Below are positions 54,120 to 61,098 of a stretch of DNA of 64,000 nt, piece after piece. Origin of the DNA: Arthrobacter sp. B2a2-09 (GTDB lineage: Bacteria > Actinomycetota > Actinomycetes > Actinomycetales > Micrococcaceae). The number at the start of each line of letters is the position of its first letter. The first letter of the stretch is position 1. The notes beneath the pieces were generated by a model. That model had not been told where the DNA came from. It worked only from the letters and a program-made list of their open reading frames with translations, and ran no database searches. The translations under genes were made by a program, and so were the position numbers. Where the stretch lies: the NCBI RefSeq assembly GCF_027587375.1, contig NZ_JAMXIC010000003.1, positions 62,001 through 126,000 of the forward strand, written 5' to 3'.

Positions 54120-55256
54120 TTATGCCCCTACGGCGAGCCGTCCAACGATGAGTCGCATGATTTCGTTGCTGCCCTCCAGGATCTGGTGGACGCGCAGGTC
54201 CCTGGCAATCTTCTCGAGGCCGTATTCCGACAGGTAGCCGTAGCCGCCGTGCAGTTGGATGGCCTTGTTTGCCACGTTGAAACCGGCGTCTGTGGCGACG
54301 CGCTTCGCCATTGCGCACAACCTCACGGCGTCCGGGGCGCCGCGATCCAAGGCGTCAGCGGCCCGGAGGATCAAGGTCCTGGCAGTTTCGAGTTCCGTAT
54401 CCATATCGGCGATATCAAACAGCAGGGACTGCTGGTTGATGAGCGGGCCACCAAAAGCCGAGCGTGACTTGAGGTAGGCGATGGACTTCTCCAGGGCCGC
54501 CTGGCCACCGCCCAGGGAACAAGCGCCCATATTGACCCGGCCTCCGTTGAGGCCCTTCATGGCGATGCCGAATCCGCTGCCTTCCTCGCCAAGGCGATTC
54601 GCCACCGGGACCCGTACGTCCTCGAAGATGACCTGCCGGGTGGGCTGGGCGTTCCATCCCATCTTCTTTTCATTCGGGCCGAAGGACAGGCCCGGCGCGT
54701 CCGCAGGGACAACGATTGCGGTGATCCCCTGGCTGCCCGTGTCCGCAGTCCGTGCCATGACCACATAGACACTGGAAACTCCTGCGCCCGAGATGAACTG
54801 CTTGGTGCCGTTAAGAACGTAGCTGTCGCCGTCGAGCACTGCTTTGGTGCTCAGTGCTGCGGCGTCCGAGCCGGCTCCCGGCTCCGTGAGGCAATAACTG
54901 CCCAGTGCCTCCATGGACGCAAGCTGCGGCACCCATTGGGCCCTCTGCTCATCGTTGCCGAAAGCGTCGATCATCCACACCACCATGTTGTGGATCGAGA
55001 TGTAGGCCGCGATGGTGGGGTCTGCCTTGGACAGCTCTTCAAAGATCAGCGCCGCGTCCGTGCGGGACAGCCCCGAGCCGCCGAACTCTTCCCGGACGTA
55101 GATGCCTCCCATGCCGAGGGTGCCCGCTTCACGCAGGACATCCACAGGGAAATGCTTGGTCTCGTCCCATTCTGCGGCGTGCGGCGCAATGGCCGTTGTG
55201 GCGAAGTCGCGCACCATCTCCACCACCGCTTGCTGGTCCTCTGTGAGCTCAAACAT
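54120..55256 (-). CDS. Acyl-CoA dehydrogenase family protein
   Basis: A 378-residue FAD enzyme that introduces a C2-C3 double bond into acyl-CoA and passes electrons to ETF. It shows the family blocks FELTEDQQAVVEMVRDF, YCLTEPGAGSDAAALSTKA, GTKQFISGAGVSSVYVVMA, ERG-like VFEDVRVPVANRLGEEG-type VIFEDVRVPVANRLG, and HGGYGYLSEYGLEKIARDLRVHQILEGSNEIMR (split: HGGYGYLSEYGLEKIARD, LRVHQILEGSNEIMR). The active-site glutamate lies in the EYGLE-to-YLSE region as usual for isobutyryl-CoA or short-branched-chain enzymes; substrate is not fixed. ATG 55256 follows AAGGAG at five bases. It is the last gene of the etf copy 2 operon. Confidence 0.94.
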   Translation of the reverse strand: MFELTEDQQAVVEMVRDFATTAIAPHAAEWDETKHFPVDVLREAGTLGMGGIYVREEFGGSGLSRTDAALIFEELSKADPTIAAYISIHNMVVWMIDAFGNDEQRAQWVPQLASMEALGSYCLTEPGAGSDAAALSTKAVLDGDSYVLNGTKQFISGAGVSSVYVVMARTADTGSQGITAIVVPADAPGLSFGPNEKKMGWNAQPTRQVIFEDVRVPVANRLGEEGSGFGIAMKGLNGGRVNMGACSLGGGQAALEKSIAYLKSRSAFGGPLINQQSLLFDIADMDTELETARTLILRAADALDRGAPDAVRLCAMAKRVATDAGFNVANKAIQLHGGYGYLSEYGLEKIARDLRVHQILEGSNEIMRLIVGRLAVGA

Positions 55257-55307
55257 TGGCACTCCTTTTCCCGGGTTGTCCGGTGTTTTTCTAGCTATTC
55301 GATGCGT

Positions 55308-56252
55308 TTACTTGCTGACTTTGCCCATCAGCGAAGCGACAGGGCGAAGGAACAGCGGCCTCGCGAGGAACCACGCGCCCACAATCACCAGGAGGGATAC
55401 GGCGAAAATGCCGAAACCAACCCAGTTGATATCGTCACTGCCGCCATACATGTGGTTCAGGTTGCGCAGCGCCCCGGTAGCGAGGACCAAGGTGACGTGC
55501 ACGATGGTGAAGAGCACGAAGTACACCATCACCGGGAAATGCACTGCCCGGGCCAGTTCGATGGGATAGACCTTGTTCACCGTGCCGGCCTTCTTCGGCC
55601 ATGCCGAGGACGTACGCAAGCCAGTGATGATGGCAAGAGGGGCTGCGATGAAGACCGTGACGAAGTAGGTCAGCAATTGCAGGGCGTTGTAGTTCACCCA
55701 GCCGTCCTCAGTGGGCCAGTTCAAGGATGCGTACTGGAGGGCAGCGGAAATGGCGTTCGGGAAGACATCCCAGCTGGTGGGGATGATCCGCATCCATTGC
55801 CCGGTGGCAAAGATCACGATGATAAAGACGATGCCGTTCAGCACCCACAGGGCATCCAGGGTCAGATGGAACCACAGGTCCAGGCTGATCTTGGTTGGCG
55901 CATTCTTGGTCCGGATGAATCCTTTGTTGTTGCGGGTCCATTGGGCCGGCGGCCGCTTGGCCGTGCGGACCTGCCAACCGGATCGGACAATGAGCACCAT
56001 GAAGAACACGTTCAGGAAGTGCTGCCATCCGAGCCAGGCCGGGAAACCCACAGGAGCGTTCTCCGGGAGGCGGGATGCGCCTGGGAAGTCGTGCAAGAAC
56101 GACTGCACACCCGACAGGCCCGTCAACCATTTGGCCAACAAGACGATGAGCAAAAGCACGATCAGCACGCCTGGAACCACCCAGACGGGTTGGGACCATT
56201 TGCTCTTGGTTGCTGTCGACTTTTTCGCGGGGGTGGACATCTTCTCAGACAC
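55308..56252 (-). CDS. Cytochrome b561-like membrane protein in the second etf operon
   Basis: A 314-residue integral membrane protein with five or more helices. Histidines suited to b-heme ligation lie in GWQHFLNVFFMVL, LWFHLTLDALWVL and ARAVHFPVMVYFVLFTIVHVTLVLATG (split: ARAVHFPVMVYFVL, FTIVHVTLVLATG), the pattern of formate dehydrogenase gamma/cytochrome b561 subunits. Helix positions are about 25-42, 75-90, 127-155, 195-220 and 245-275. It lies between etfA copy 2 and the acyl-CoA dehydrogenase gene (78 and 51 bp gaps), so it may take electrons from reduced ETF to the quinone pool. GTG 56252 or ATG 56240 are possible starts. Heme content is inferred. Confidence 0.85.
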   Translation of the reverse strand: MSEKMSTPAKKSTATKSKWSQPVWVVPGVLIVLLLIVLLAKWLTGLSGVQSFLHDFPGASRLPENAPVGFPAWLGWQHFLNVFFMVLIVRSGWQVRTAKRPPAQWTRNNKGFIRTKNAPTKISLDLWFHLTLDALWVLNGIVFIIVIFATGQWMRIIPTSWDVFPNAISAALQYASLNWPTEDGWVNYNALQLLTYFVTVFIAAPLAIITGLRTSSAWPKKAGTVNKVYPIELARAVHFPVMVYFVLFTIVHVTLVLATGALRNLNHMYGGSDDINWVGFGIFAVSLLVIVGAWFLARPLFLRPVASLMGKVSK

Positions 56253-56330
56253 CTCTCGGAAGAACTTTGCAATCAGGGACGCATCAAGCTAACAGGCTTT
56301 GGGCCGAAGCGGCCAAAGCCTGTTACGCCG

Positions 56331-57302
56331 TCAGTTGGATCGGGCTTTGACGGCTTCGATGAGTTTCGGAACCACCGTGAAAATATCGCCCACGATTCCG
56401 AAGTCGGCCACGTCAAAAATGGGCGCGTCCTCGTCCTTGTTGATGGCCACAATGGTCTTGGCGGTCTGCATGCCTGCGCGGTGCTGGATGGCACCGGATA
56501 TTCCCAATGCGATGTACAGCTGCGGGGACACGCTCACACCGGTCTGGCCTACTTGGGCCGTCTGGGCAATGTACCCGGCGTCGACGGCGGCGCGTGACGC
56601 ACCGATCGCCGCCCCCAAGGTGTCGGCGAGCTGTTCAACCAGTACGAAGTTCTCGGACGAACCCAAACCCCGTCCGCCGGAGACCACCGTGGCGGCAGTC
56701 CGAAGCTCGGGCCGGACGGAGACGGCGACATCGTCGTTGAACTGGTCAATGACTGCGGCACCTTCTGCTCTGGCTTCCAAGGACACTGTCTCCAGGTCTG
56801 CCGTGGCTGCGGGAGCCTGGCCTTCGATCGCTCCCTGCCGGATGGTGAGGACGGGCAGCCCGCCTTCCACCACTGACTCGACCGTGTAGGCCCCGCCAAA
56901 CACCGAATGCTGGGCAACAACGGTTCCGTTGTCGCTACGCACCTGCACGACGTCGGCGAGCACGCTCCCGCCGACCCGCACAGCAAGCCGGGCGGCAGCT
57001 TCGCGGCCGTCCACCGAGTTCGCGGTGAGGACGGCAACCGGCTCATAGGCGTCGACGGCCCCGCTCAGGGCATCCACTGCCGGTGCCACCAAAACAGTGC
57101 CGGCGGCAGCTGTCACAGCCGAGTAGATCCTTGCCGCGCCCAGCTCACCAAGGCGCGCGACGTCGTCGTCCGCCAGGGGTGCAGACGAGACGACGACGGC
57201 GACCGGCGAGCCCAGCGTGGCTGCGGCAGCCAGCAGCCCGCGGGCGGAAGCGGCAATCCCGCCGCGGTGTGAAATTTCGATAAGTGCCAAGACGTTCGAC
57301 AT
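56331..57302 (-). CDS. etfA: Electron transfer flavoprotein alpha subunit, copy 2
   Basis: A 323-residue ETF alpha subunit. The start MSNVLALIEISHRGGIAASA with GGAGG upstream is firm, while the open frame to 57413 is a non-family extension. The FAD domain has VVSGGRGLGSSENFVLVEQLADTLGAAIGASRAAVDAGY (split: VVSGGRGLGSSENFVLVEQ, LADTLGAAIGASRAAVDAG), [29 protein letters not shown] and VAINKDEDAPIFDVADFGIV. The flavin-contacting histidine in IQH is present, but the usual lysine of GQTGK is valine. The copy 1 protein has the opposite combination. It follows etfB copy 2 by 13 bp and precedes the cytochrome b-like gene. Confidence 0.95.
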   Translation of the reverse strand: MSNVLALIEISHRGGIAASARGLLAAAATLGSPVAVVVSSAPLADDDVARLGELGAARIYSAVTAAAGTVLVAPAVDALSGAVDAYEPVAVLTANSVDGREAAARLAVRVGGSVLADVVQVRSDNGTVVAQHSVFGGAYTVESVVEGGLPVLTIRQGAIEGQAPAATADLETVSLEARAEGAAVIDQFNDDVAVSVRPELRTAATVVSGGRGLGSSENFVLVEQLADTLGAAIGASRAAVDAGYIAQTAQVGQTGVSVSPQLYIALGISGAIQHRAGMQTAKTIVAINKDEDAPIFDVADFGIVGDIFTVVPKLIEAVKARSN

Positions 57303-57315
57303 TTCTTTTCCTCCC

Positions 57316-58083
57316 TCAGACCAGGCGATTAGCAACGAGGAACTCAGCCAGCTCATTGGCCGCGGTGCCGTCGTCGATGAGTTTCCGTCCGGCTGCGCGC
57401 GGTGGCCGTTCAACGGTCGAGACCACTACGCTGCGGCTGGCGCCTGCCTGGACGTCGAGCTCGCCGACGGACAACGTGGTGACGGGTTTGCGCTTGGCCG
57501 TCAGGATCCCCTTGAAGTTGGGAAACCGGGCCTCCGGGAAACGTTCGGTCACGGTGAGGATGGCGGGCAGTCCGGCACGGACATTGAGGGTTCCACCCTC
57601 GCCTTGGCGAACGCCGTGTACTCCGTCGCCCGTGATTTCCGCGGAGATCAATGATCCCAACAGTGGCAGCTGGAGATGTTCGGCAACCATGGCGGGCACG
57701 ACGCCGGCGCGGCCATCCGTCGATTCGTTGCCGGCCATCACCACGTCAAATCCGGTAGACCTCAACGCGGCCGCCAGCGTTGCGGCCGTTCGGCCGGCGT
57801 CGGCGCCGTTGAGGGAATCATCCACGATGTGCACCCCTGAATCGGCTCCCATGGAGAGAGCCTTGCGCAAGGACTGGGTGGCGTCATCAGGACCCATGGT
57901 CATTGCCACTACTTCGGTGCCCTTGTTGGCATCCTTGATGCGCAACGCGGCCTCGAGGGCGCGCTCGTTGATTTCATCGACAACGTTGTCGGTGGACGCA
58001 CGGTCGAGCTGGCCGGTTGCCAGGCCGAGTTTCCGTTCCTCGGCCGTGTCCGGCACTTGTTTGACGAGCACGACGATCTTCAT
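57316..58083 (-). CDS. etfB: Electron transfer flavoprotein beta subunit, copy 2
   Basis: A 255-residue ETF beta subunit starting MKIVVLVKQVPDTAEERKL. The signature region is LRSTGFDVVMAGNESTDGRAGVVPAMVAEHLQLPLLG (split: FDVVMAGNESTDGRAGVVPA, MVAEHLQLPLLG), followed by VTERFPEARFPNFKGILTAKRKPV. It is the first gene of the operon etfB-etfA-cytochrome b-acyl-CoA dehydrogenase. A 22-bp palindrome 44 bp upstream (58127-58148) is a likely operator. The sequence differs clearly from copy 1, so it is an old paralogue, not a recent duplication. Confidence 0.95.
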   Translation of the reverse strand: MKIVVLVKQVPDTAEERKLGLATGQLDRASTDNVVDEINERALEAALRIKDANKGTEVVAMTMGPDDATQSLRKALSMGADSGVHIVDDSLNGADAGRTAATLAAALRSTGFDVVMAGNESTDGRAGVVPAMVAEHLQLPLLGSLISAEITGDGVHGVRQGEGGTLNVRAGLPAILTVTERFPEARFPNFKGILTAKRKPVTTLSVGELDVQAGASRSVVVSTVERPPRAAGRKLIDDGTAANELAEFLVANRLV

Positions 58084-58126
58084 TCAACAGCTCCCTCGAT
58101 GCAAATGGCTGACGCTTGGAATCGAG

Positions 58127-58148
58127 AATACTAGGAACTCCTAGTATT
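58127..58148. promoter_or_regulatory. 22-bp palindrome upstream of the second etf operon (candidate operator)
   Basis: AATACTAGGA-AC-TCCTAGTATT is a perfect 10-bp inverted repeat around a 2-bp centre, 44 bp before the etfB copy 2 start codon. A half-copy, GGAACTCCTACTATT, lies at 58176-58190 with 14 of 15 bases matching the right half. The geometry suits a dimeric TetR- or GntR-type repressor. Confidence 0.6.
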
Positions 58149-58260
58149 TACCATGGAGCGAAGGAAGGAATGCTTGGAACTCCTACTATTTTTCCTGGGA
58201 GCCGGGATTAACGGTGTTTGGGACGTCCCGCCTTGGCTATACGGGCCTCGTGGGATCGTT

Positions 58261-58632
58261 CTAGCCTTGGCGAATGCCGAGGGTGTTCCCGTCGGGATCA
58301 CGGAACCAAGCGCCACGGGCGGGGCCGAGCTGGGCGATGTGCCCTGTCGTGGCAAGGGGACCCTCTGTGTAGTCCAGGAACTCAACGCCCTTGGCGGCCA
58401 GGTCATGGACCACAGCCTCGATGTCGCCCACTTCGAAGTGGGCAAGGGTGTGCTCGGTAGCAGTAGGCGGACGCTTGAAGACTGAGATCTCACTGACTGG
58501 TCCACACCTGTACCGGACGCCTACCGGAGTTTCCCAGAGGAGGGTCAACCCCAGGATGCCCCCATAGAATTCCTTCGCCCGCTCCAGATCCGTTACCGGA
58601 ATTGTCGCCACGACCATCGTTGCACTGATCAT
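58261..58632 (-). CDS. VOC (glyoxalase/bleomycin resistance) family protein
   Basis: A 123-residue single VOC-fold protein with paired beta-alpha-beta units: ATIPVTDLERAKEFYGGILGL at the start and FEVGDIEAVVHDLAAKGVEFLDY in the second half, ending ARGAWFRDPDGNTLGI. The FRDPDGN end is the common metal-site glutamate/aspartate region of the family. GGAGG lies seven bases before ATG 58632; upstream codons to 58716 are not used. The substrate may be a small toxic or xenobiotic molecule and cannot be predicted. Confidence 0.88.
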   Translation of the reverse strand: MISATMVVATIPVTDLERAKEFYGGILGLTLLWETPVGVRYRCGPVSEISVFKRPPTATEHTLAHFEVGDIEAVVHDLAAKGVEFLDYTEGPLATTGHIAQLGPARGAWFRDPDGNTLGIRQG

Positions 58633-58712
58633 CACGGACCTCCTCAGGCCGGCCGACCCTGCCAACGTGACGGGCCATTCGGCCCAAGTGTCGTCCTCCA
58701 GGAGCTGGACTG

Positions 58713-58841
58713 TCAACGCGGAGCAGGATCTTCAGCGTCGCCGCGTCGCACAAACTGAAGCACACTGGCCAGCACCGTCAAGACAACAACGACGACGATT
58801 CCAGCAAACGTGGGCCGGGCTTCCAAGGCCAGCGCGCCTCC
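58713..58841 (-). pseudogene. Fragment of a paralogue of the 97-aa membrane protein (5' part missing)
   Basis: The minus strand reads GGALALEARPTFAGIVVVVV then LTVLASVLQFVRRGDAEDPAPR and stops at 58713-58715. This closely matches the C-terminal half of the 59491-59784 product (ENGALALEFQPNFAGILVV then LSVLVRVLMVVRSNDAAPE). Upstream of it the frame has no matching N-terminal half or convincing start. It appears to be a truncated duplicate just upstream of the VOC gene. Confidence 0.6.
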
Positions 58842-59055
58842 CCAAACGTGTACCCAAGAACGTAGTCTGGCTCTTCCGCATTGGGGAGTGAAATGGCCGA
58901 AATGACTGAAGGCTCACGGTGGATTGAGTGGCTTGGAAGTCAGGGATGGGTGGGGCGAGCCCAACTTGACGCTGCCGACATCAGACAACGGGAAAGTCTT
59001 GACCCGGTAGAAGCTGCCCCTCGCAAAAGATTGAGGTAAGGCGATCAGCTTCACG
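58842..59055. other. Intergenic region with no recognised feature
   Basis: About 210 bp between the paralogue fragment and the end of the 121-aa gene. I see no convincing gene, promoter or terminator in it. Confidence 0.5.
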
Positions 59056-59421
59056 CTATTTGACGGGAACCCGGCGGTCGACATAGTAGGCGGAGCACAC
59101 GAGGGCCACCAGTCCAAGGAAAGCTGCACCGTAGTAGAACAGGAGGCCAGGAATGCCCAAGTGAACGCTAAACATCCCGCTAAGGAGCAGCTGCACGCCA
59201 ATGCAAAGCACCAAAAACACTGCGGCGATGTAACCGATCCGGGTGCCCCTGGAGATGCTAGTCCCGCGTGGGGCACTAGCCAAAAAATCGGCAACGCTGA
59301 ATCGATCACCTGCTGTCCGGCGTTGTTCCATCGCTTCCTCGAGGAGGCGCGGTATCTCGGTTTCTGCTACGCCCTTTTTCCTGAGGGCGTACACGATATC
59401 CTGCTTGAGGTTTGCTTCCAT
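59056..59421 (-). CDS. Small two-helix membrane protein, function unknown
   Basis: A 121-residue protein I do not recognise. The N-terminal 45 residues are soluble and helical (MEANLKQDIVYALRKKGVAE, with EIPRLLEEAMEQRR), followed by two membrane helices (about 62-82 and 90-112; GYIAAVFLVLCIGVQLLLSG and GLLFYYGAAFLGLVALVCSA). Such a layout occurs in many small actinobacterial membrane proteins with no assigned role. It is 69 bp downstream of the 97-aa membrane protein on the same strand, so both may be one operon. Codon use looks ordinary for the window. Confidence 0.7.
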   Translation of the reverse strand: MEANLKQDIVYALRKKGVAETEIPRLLEEAMEQRRTAGDRFSVADFLASAPRGTSISRGTRIGYIAAVFLVLCIGVQLLLSGMFSVHLGIPGLLFYYGAAFLGLVALVCSAYYVDRRVPVK

Positions 59422-59490
59422 TGTTTCACTCCGTTGTCGAGATCATGCGATTAAGCTACATCCCGCGCGCTTGAGATCCGTTACCGCCCA

Positions 59491-59784
59491 CTAGTTATGT
59501 CCTGAGGGTTCAGGGGCCGCATCGTTGCTTCGCACGACCATCAACACGCGCACAAGCACCGACAACGCTATGACCACAAGGATTCCGGCGAAGTTGGGCT
59601 GGAATTCCAAGGCCAGTGCCCCGTTTTCGGTTCCGGCAGTCGCGGTAAAAAGACCCGGCAGCGTCGCCCGGGAGTCGGTCGAAATGGCGACCACGCTAGT
59701 TGCCACGCACAGAATGAACGACAGTGCCAATCCCCCGGCGATTCCGCCTAGGGCCGCACCAATAATTTTCGATGTCTTGTTCAT
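59491..59784 (-). CDS. Small two-helix membrane protein, function unknown
   Basis: A 97-residue protein of unknown function. The first helix (about 8-33; IGAALGGIAGGLALSFILC) and the second (about 66-84; FAGILVVIALSVLVRVLMVV) are separated by an extracytoplasmic loop containing TENGALALEFQPN. A GGAGGAGC ribosome-binding site precedes the ATG. Its second half is duplicated as a fragment at 58713-58841. No motif suggests a function. Confidence 0.7.
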   Translation of the reverse strand: MNKTSKIIGAALGGIAGGLALSFILCVATSVVAISTDSRATLPGLFTATAGTENGALALEFQPNFAGILVVIALSVLVRVLMVVRSNDAAPEPSGHN

Positions 59785-60059
59785 CGAAGCTCCTCCTCAA
59801 GTCGGTCGACGCCGAGCGCAGCCTGAAATCCAGTGATGAAGCTTTGTTCCCCCGCTCAAGAAACTAGCGCGATATTTAGCCTTTCAGTGGTCGAAGTGGT
59901 CAAAATCCGTGCAGATTTTCTGCCAATCTCAGTGTGGATCTCGGCACTTCTACGTGTGAGGGAACGTTTCACCCTGATGGGTCGGCATAGCCCTCCAAGA
60001 CCGTGTCCAAGAGCTCCCCGGGGAAGTAGGAGCGAGTGTCTCCACTGTGCCTACGTCAC

Positions 60060-60078
60060 GATCGAGAAGGCTGCGAAA
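60060..60078 (+). repeat. Direct repeat GATCGAGAAGGCTGCGAAA, copy 1
   Basis: The 19-mer is identical to 60313-60331, and a looser similarity extends about 30 bases upstream (GGAGCGA, CTC, TGTGC, CTAC). Copies are 253 bp apart. Origin unknown. Confidence 0.5.
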
Positions 60079-60312
60079 GATCCAGGCGACGGGGGTCTAC
60101 GGCGGTTCGTGGTAAACCCTGATCGACGACCTGGGTACACCGTCGGATTCTGCTAGATCATTCTCTTCCCGGAAGTTGCCGGTCCCATGATTACGCGGGC
60201 CAGGAATTTGTCCATTCGAACGATTGAGCAGAATCCGACATCCGAGCGAAGACGATCCCGGGACGCACATGACCCGCCCGGGAGCGACACTCGTTTTGTG
60301 CGTCTACTTCCG

Positions 60313-60331
60313 GATCGAGAAGGCTGCGAAA
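60313..60331 (+). repeat. Direct repeat GATCGAGAAGGCTGCGAAA, copy 2
   Basis: Identical to 60060-60078, close to the terminator of the first tRNA-fMet gene. Confidence 0.5.
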
Positions 60332-60339
60332 ATAGGGTT

Positions 60340-60379
60340 AAACGAAAGAGTCCGCCCAGCCGGGCGGACTCTTTCGTTT
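60340..60379. terminator. Terminator downstream of tRNA-fMet copy 1
   Basis: AAACGAAAGAGTCCGCCC (60340-60357) pairs with GGGCGGACTCTTTCGTTT (60362-60379), a perfect 18-bp stem with 4-nt loop and AAA/TTT ends. It lies just past the 3' end of the minus-strand tRNA. Confidence 0.85.
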
Positions 60380-60382
60380 ATT

Positions 60383-60459
60383 TGGTTGCGGGGACAGGAT
60401 TTGAACCTGTGACCTCTGGGTTATGAGCCCAGCGAGCTACCGAACTGCTCCACCCCGCG
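60383..60459 (-). tRNA. Initiator tRNA-fMet (CAT), copy 1, with encoded CCA
   Basis: Read on the minus strand, this has acceptor CGCGGGG/CCCCGCA, anticodon CAT in CTGGGCTCATAACCCAG, and the TTCAAATCC T-loop. The unpaired C1-A72 and three G-C pairs in the anticodon stem identify an initiator. The 3' CCA is encoded, for 77 nt. A -10-like TAGAGT (60471-60476, minus) precedes it. Confidence 0.95.
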
Positions 60460-60770
60460 TCGCAGAATCAACTCTACCGCACATTCAGGGGCGCCTCTGA
60501 CCACTCGGATGTGAGCTGCGGCACGCTGGGAACTGAGGATCCACAGGAGGCTTTGAGCCGAAGTAGCAGCCCCCGAGACGCGGGGCTATTCTCGCCGGCA
60601 CTCGGCGCCGTCCTGACCTTCTTTGCTTTGGGAAAGCGCTTGCGACACGGCGAGTCGCGTCATTTCGGCGCCGAGGCAGCTCAAAGAAGGTCAGGACGGA
60701 GCCGGCACAGCCGTGCCGGGCCTACGTTCAACCCAGTGACGACTCCCCCACCCGCAAATCGGTGGAAAAC
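60460..60770. other. Intergenic region between the two tRNA-fMet genes, with a long inverted repeat
   Basis: The region holds a promoter-like TAGAGT for copy 1, an 18-bp inverted repeat (see 60608-60699) with internal palindromes, and a CCGGCAC/GTGCCGG hairpin near 60702-60719. I see no credible protein gene. Confidence 0.6.
60608..60699. repeat. Perfect 18-bp inverted repeat, arms 56 bp apart
   Basis: CCGTCCTGACCTTCTTTG (60608-60625) and CAAAGAAGGTCAGGACGG (60682-60699) are exact inverted copies. The loop holds a GCGAC/GTCGC palindrome and GGCGCC. A transcript could fold into a long hairpin, or the DNA into a cruciform. Neither terminator T-runs nor transposase are present. Confidence 0.65.
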
Positions 60771-60812
60771 AAAAAGATCCGGCACAATGTTTCCATTGTG
60801 TCGGATCTTTTT
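60771..60812. terminator. Terminator downstream of tRNA-fMet copy 2
   Basis: The arms 60771-60789 and 60794-60812 pair (one G-U) around TTTC. On the minus strand the stem is followed by a TTTTTGTTTTCC-like U-run. Confidence 0.85.
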
Positions 60813-60817
60813 TCGAG

Positions 60818-60891
60818 TTGCGGGGACAGGATTTGAACCTGTGACCTCTGGGTTATGAGCCCAGCGAGCTACCGAACTGCTCCACCCCGCG
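60818..60891 (-). tRNA. Initiator tRNA-fMet (CAT), copy 2, CCA not encoded
   Basis: The same 74-nt body as copy 1 on the minus strand, with C1-A72 mismatch and anticodon CAT. The three bases after A73 are CTC, so CCA must be added by nucleotidyltransferase. A promoter with TTGGCC and TAAAGT stands upstream. Confidence 0.95.
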
Positions 60892-60902
60892 TCGCAAGAA
60901 CT

Positions 60903-60931
60903 ACTTTACCTGCAGGTGAATGTCAGGCCAA
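60903..60931 (-). promoter_or_regulatory. Promoter of tRNA-fMet copy 2
   Basis: On the minus strand TTGGCC (60926-60931) and TAAAGT (60903-60908) are 17 bp apart. The -10 ends 12 bases before the mature tRNA 5' end, leaving a short 5' leader. Confidence 0.6.
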
Positions 60932-61018
60932 ATCCAAACGACGTGACCTCCGTCTCCCCGGCCACCAGGCCAGGGCAACCCGCAGGGCACCCAGCCCAGG
61001 CCGCCAGATCAAAAGAAA

Positions 61019-61052
61019 GACCGGGCCAACCCTGGTCTGGGCTGGCCCGGTC
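61019..61052. terminator. Terminator downstream of the UPF0182 gene
   Basis: GACCGGGCCA (61019-61028) pairs with TGGCCCGGTC (61043-61052), and the minus strand continues with a T-rich run (TTTCTTTT). It lies 47 bp beyond the stop codon. Confidence 0.75.
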
Positions 61053-61098
61053 CTGCAAAACCCCCAGCTAAGCCGAAATCAGCCAGCTGAAGAATTGC

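Larger units (their letters stand above)
59785..60339. other. Intergenic region with a repeated 19-mer
   Basis: About 550 bp with no convincing gene; short open frames on both strands have unusual composition. Two copies of GATCGAGAAGGCTGCGAAA (60060-60078 and 60313-60331) are the only visible structure. It may be decayed sequence or a small extragenic element. Confidence 0.5.

Noticed and set aside
54936..56597. A 553-codon plus-strand open frame
   Set aside because: Spans three real minus-strand genes and has no recognisable domain.
59833..60156. A 107-codon plus-strand open frame
   Set aside because: No ribosome-binding site, odd composition, no recognisable motif; probably not coding.
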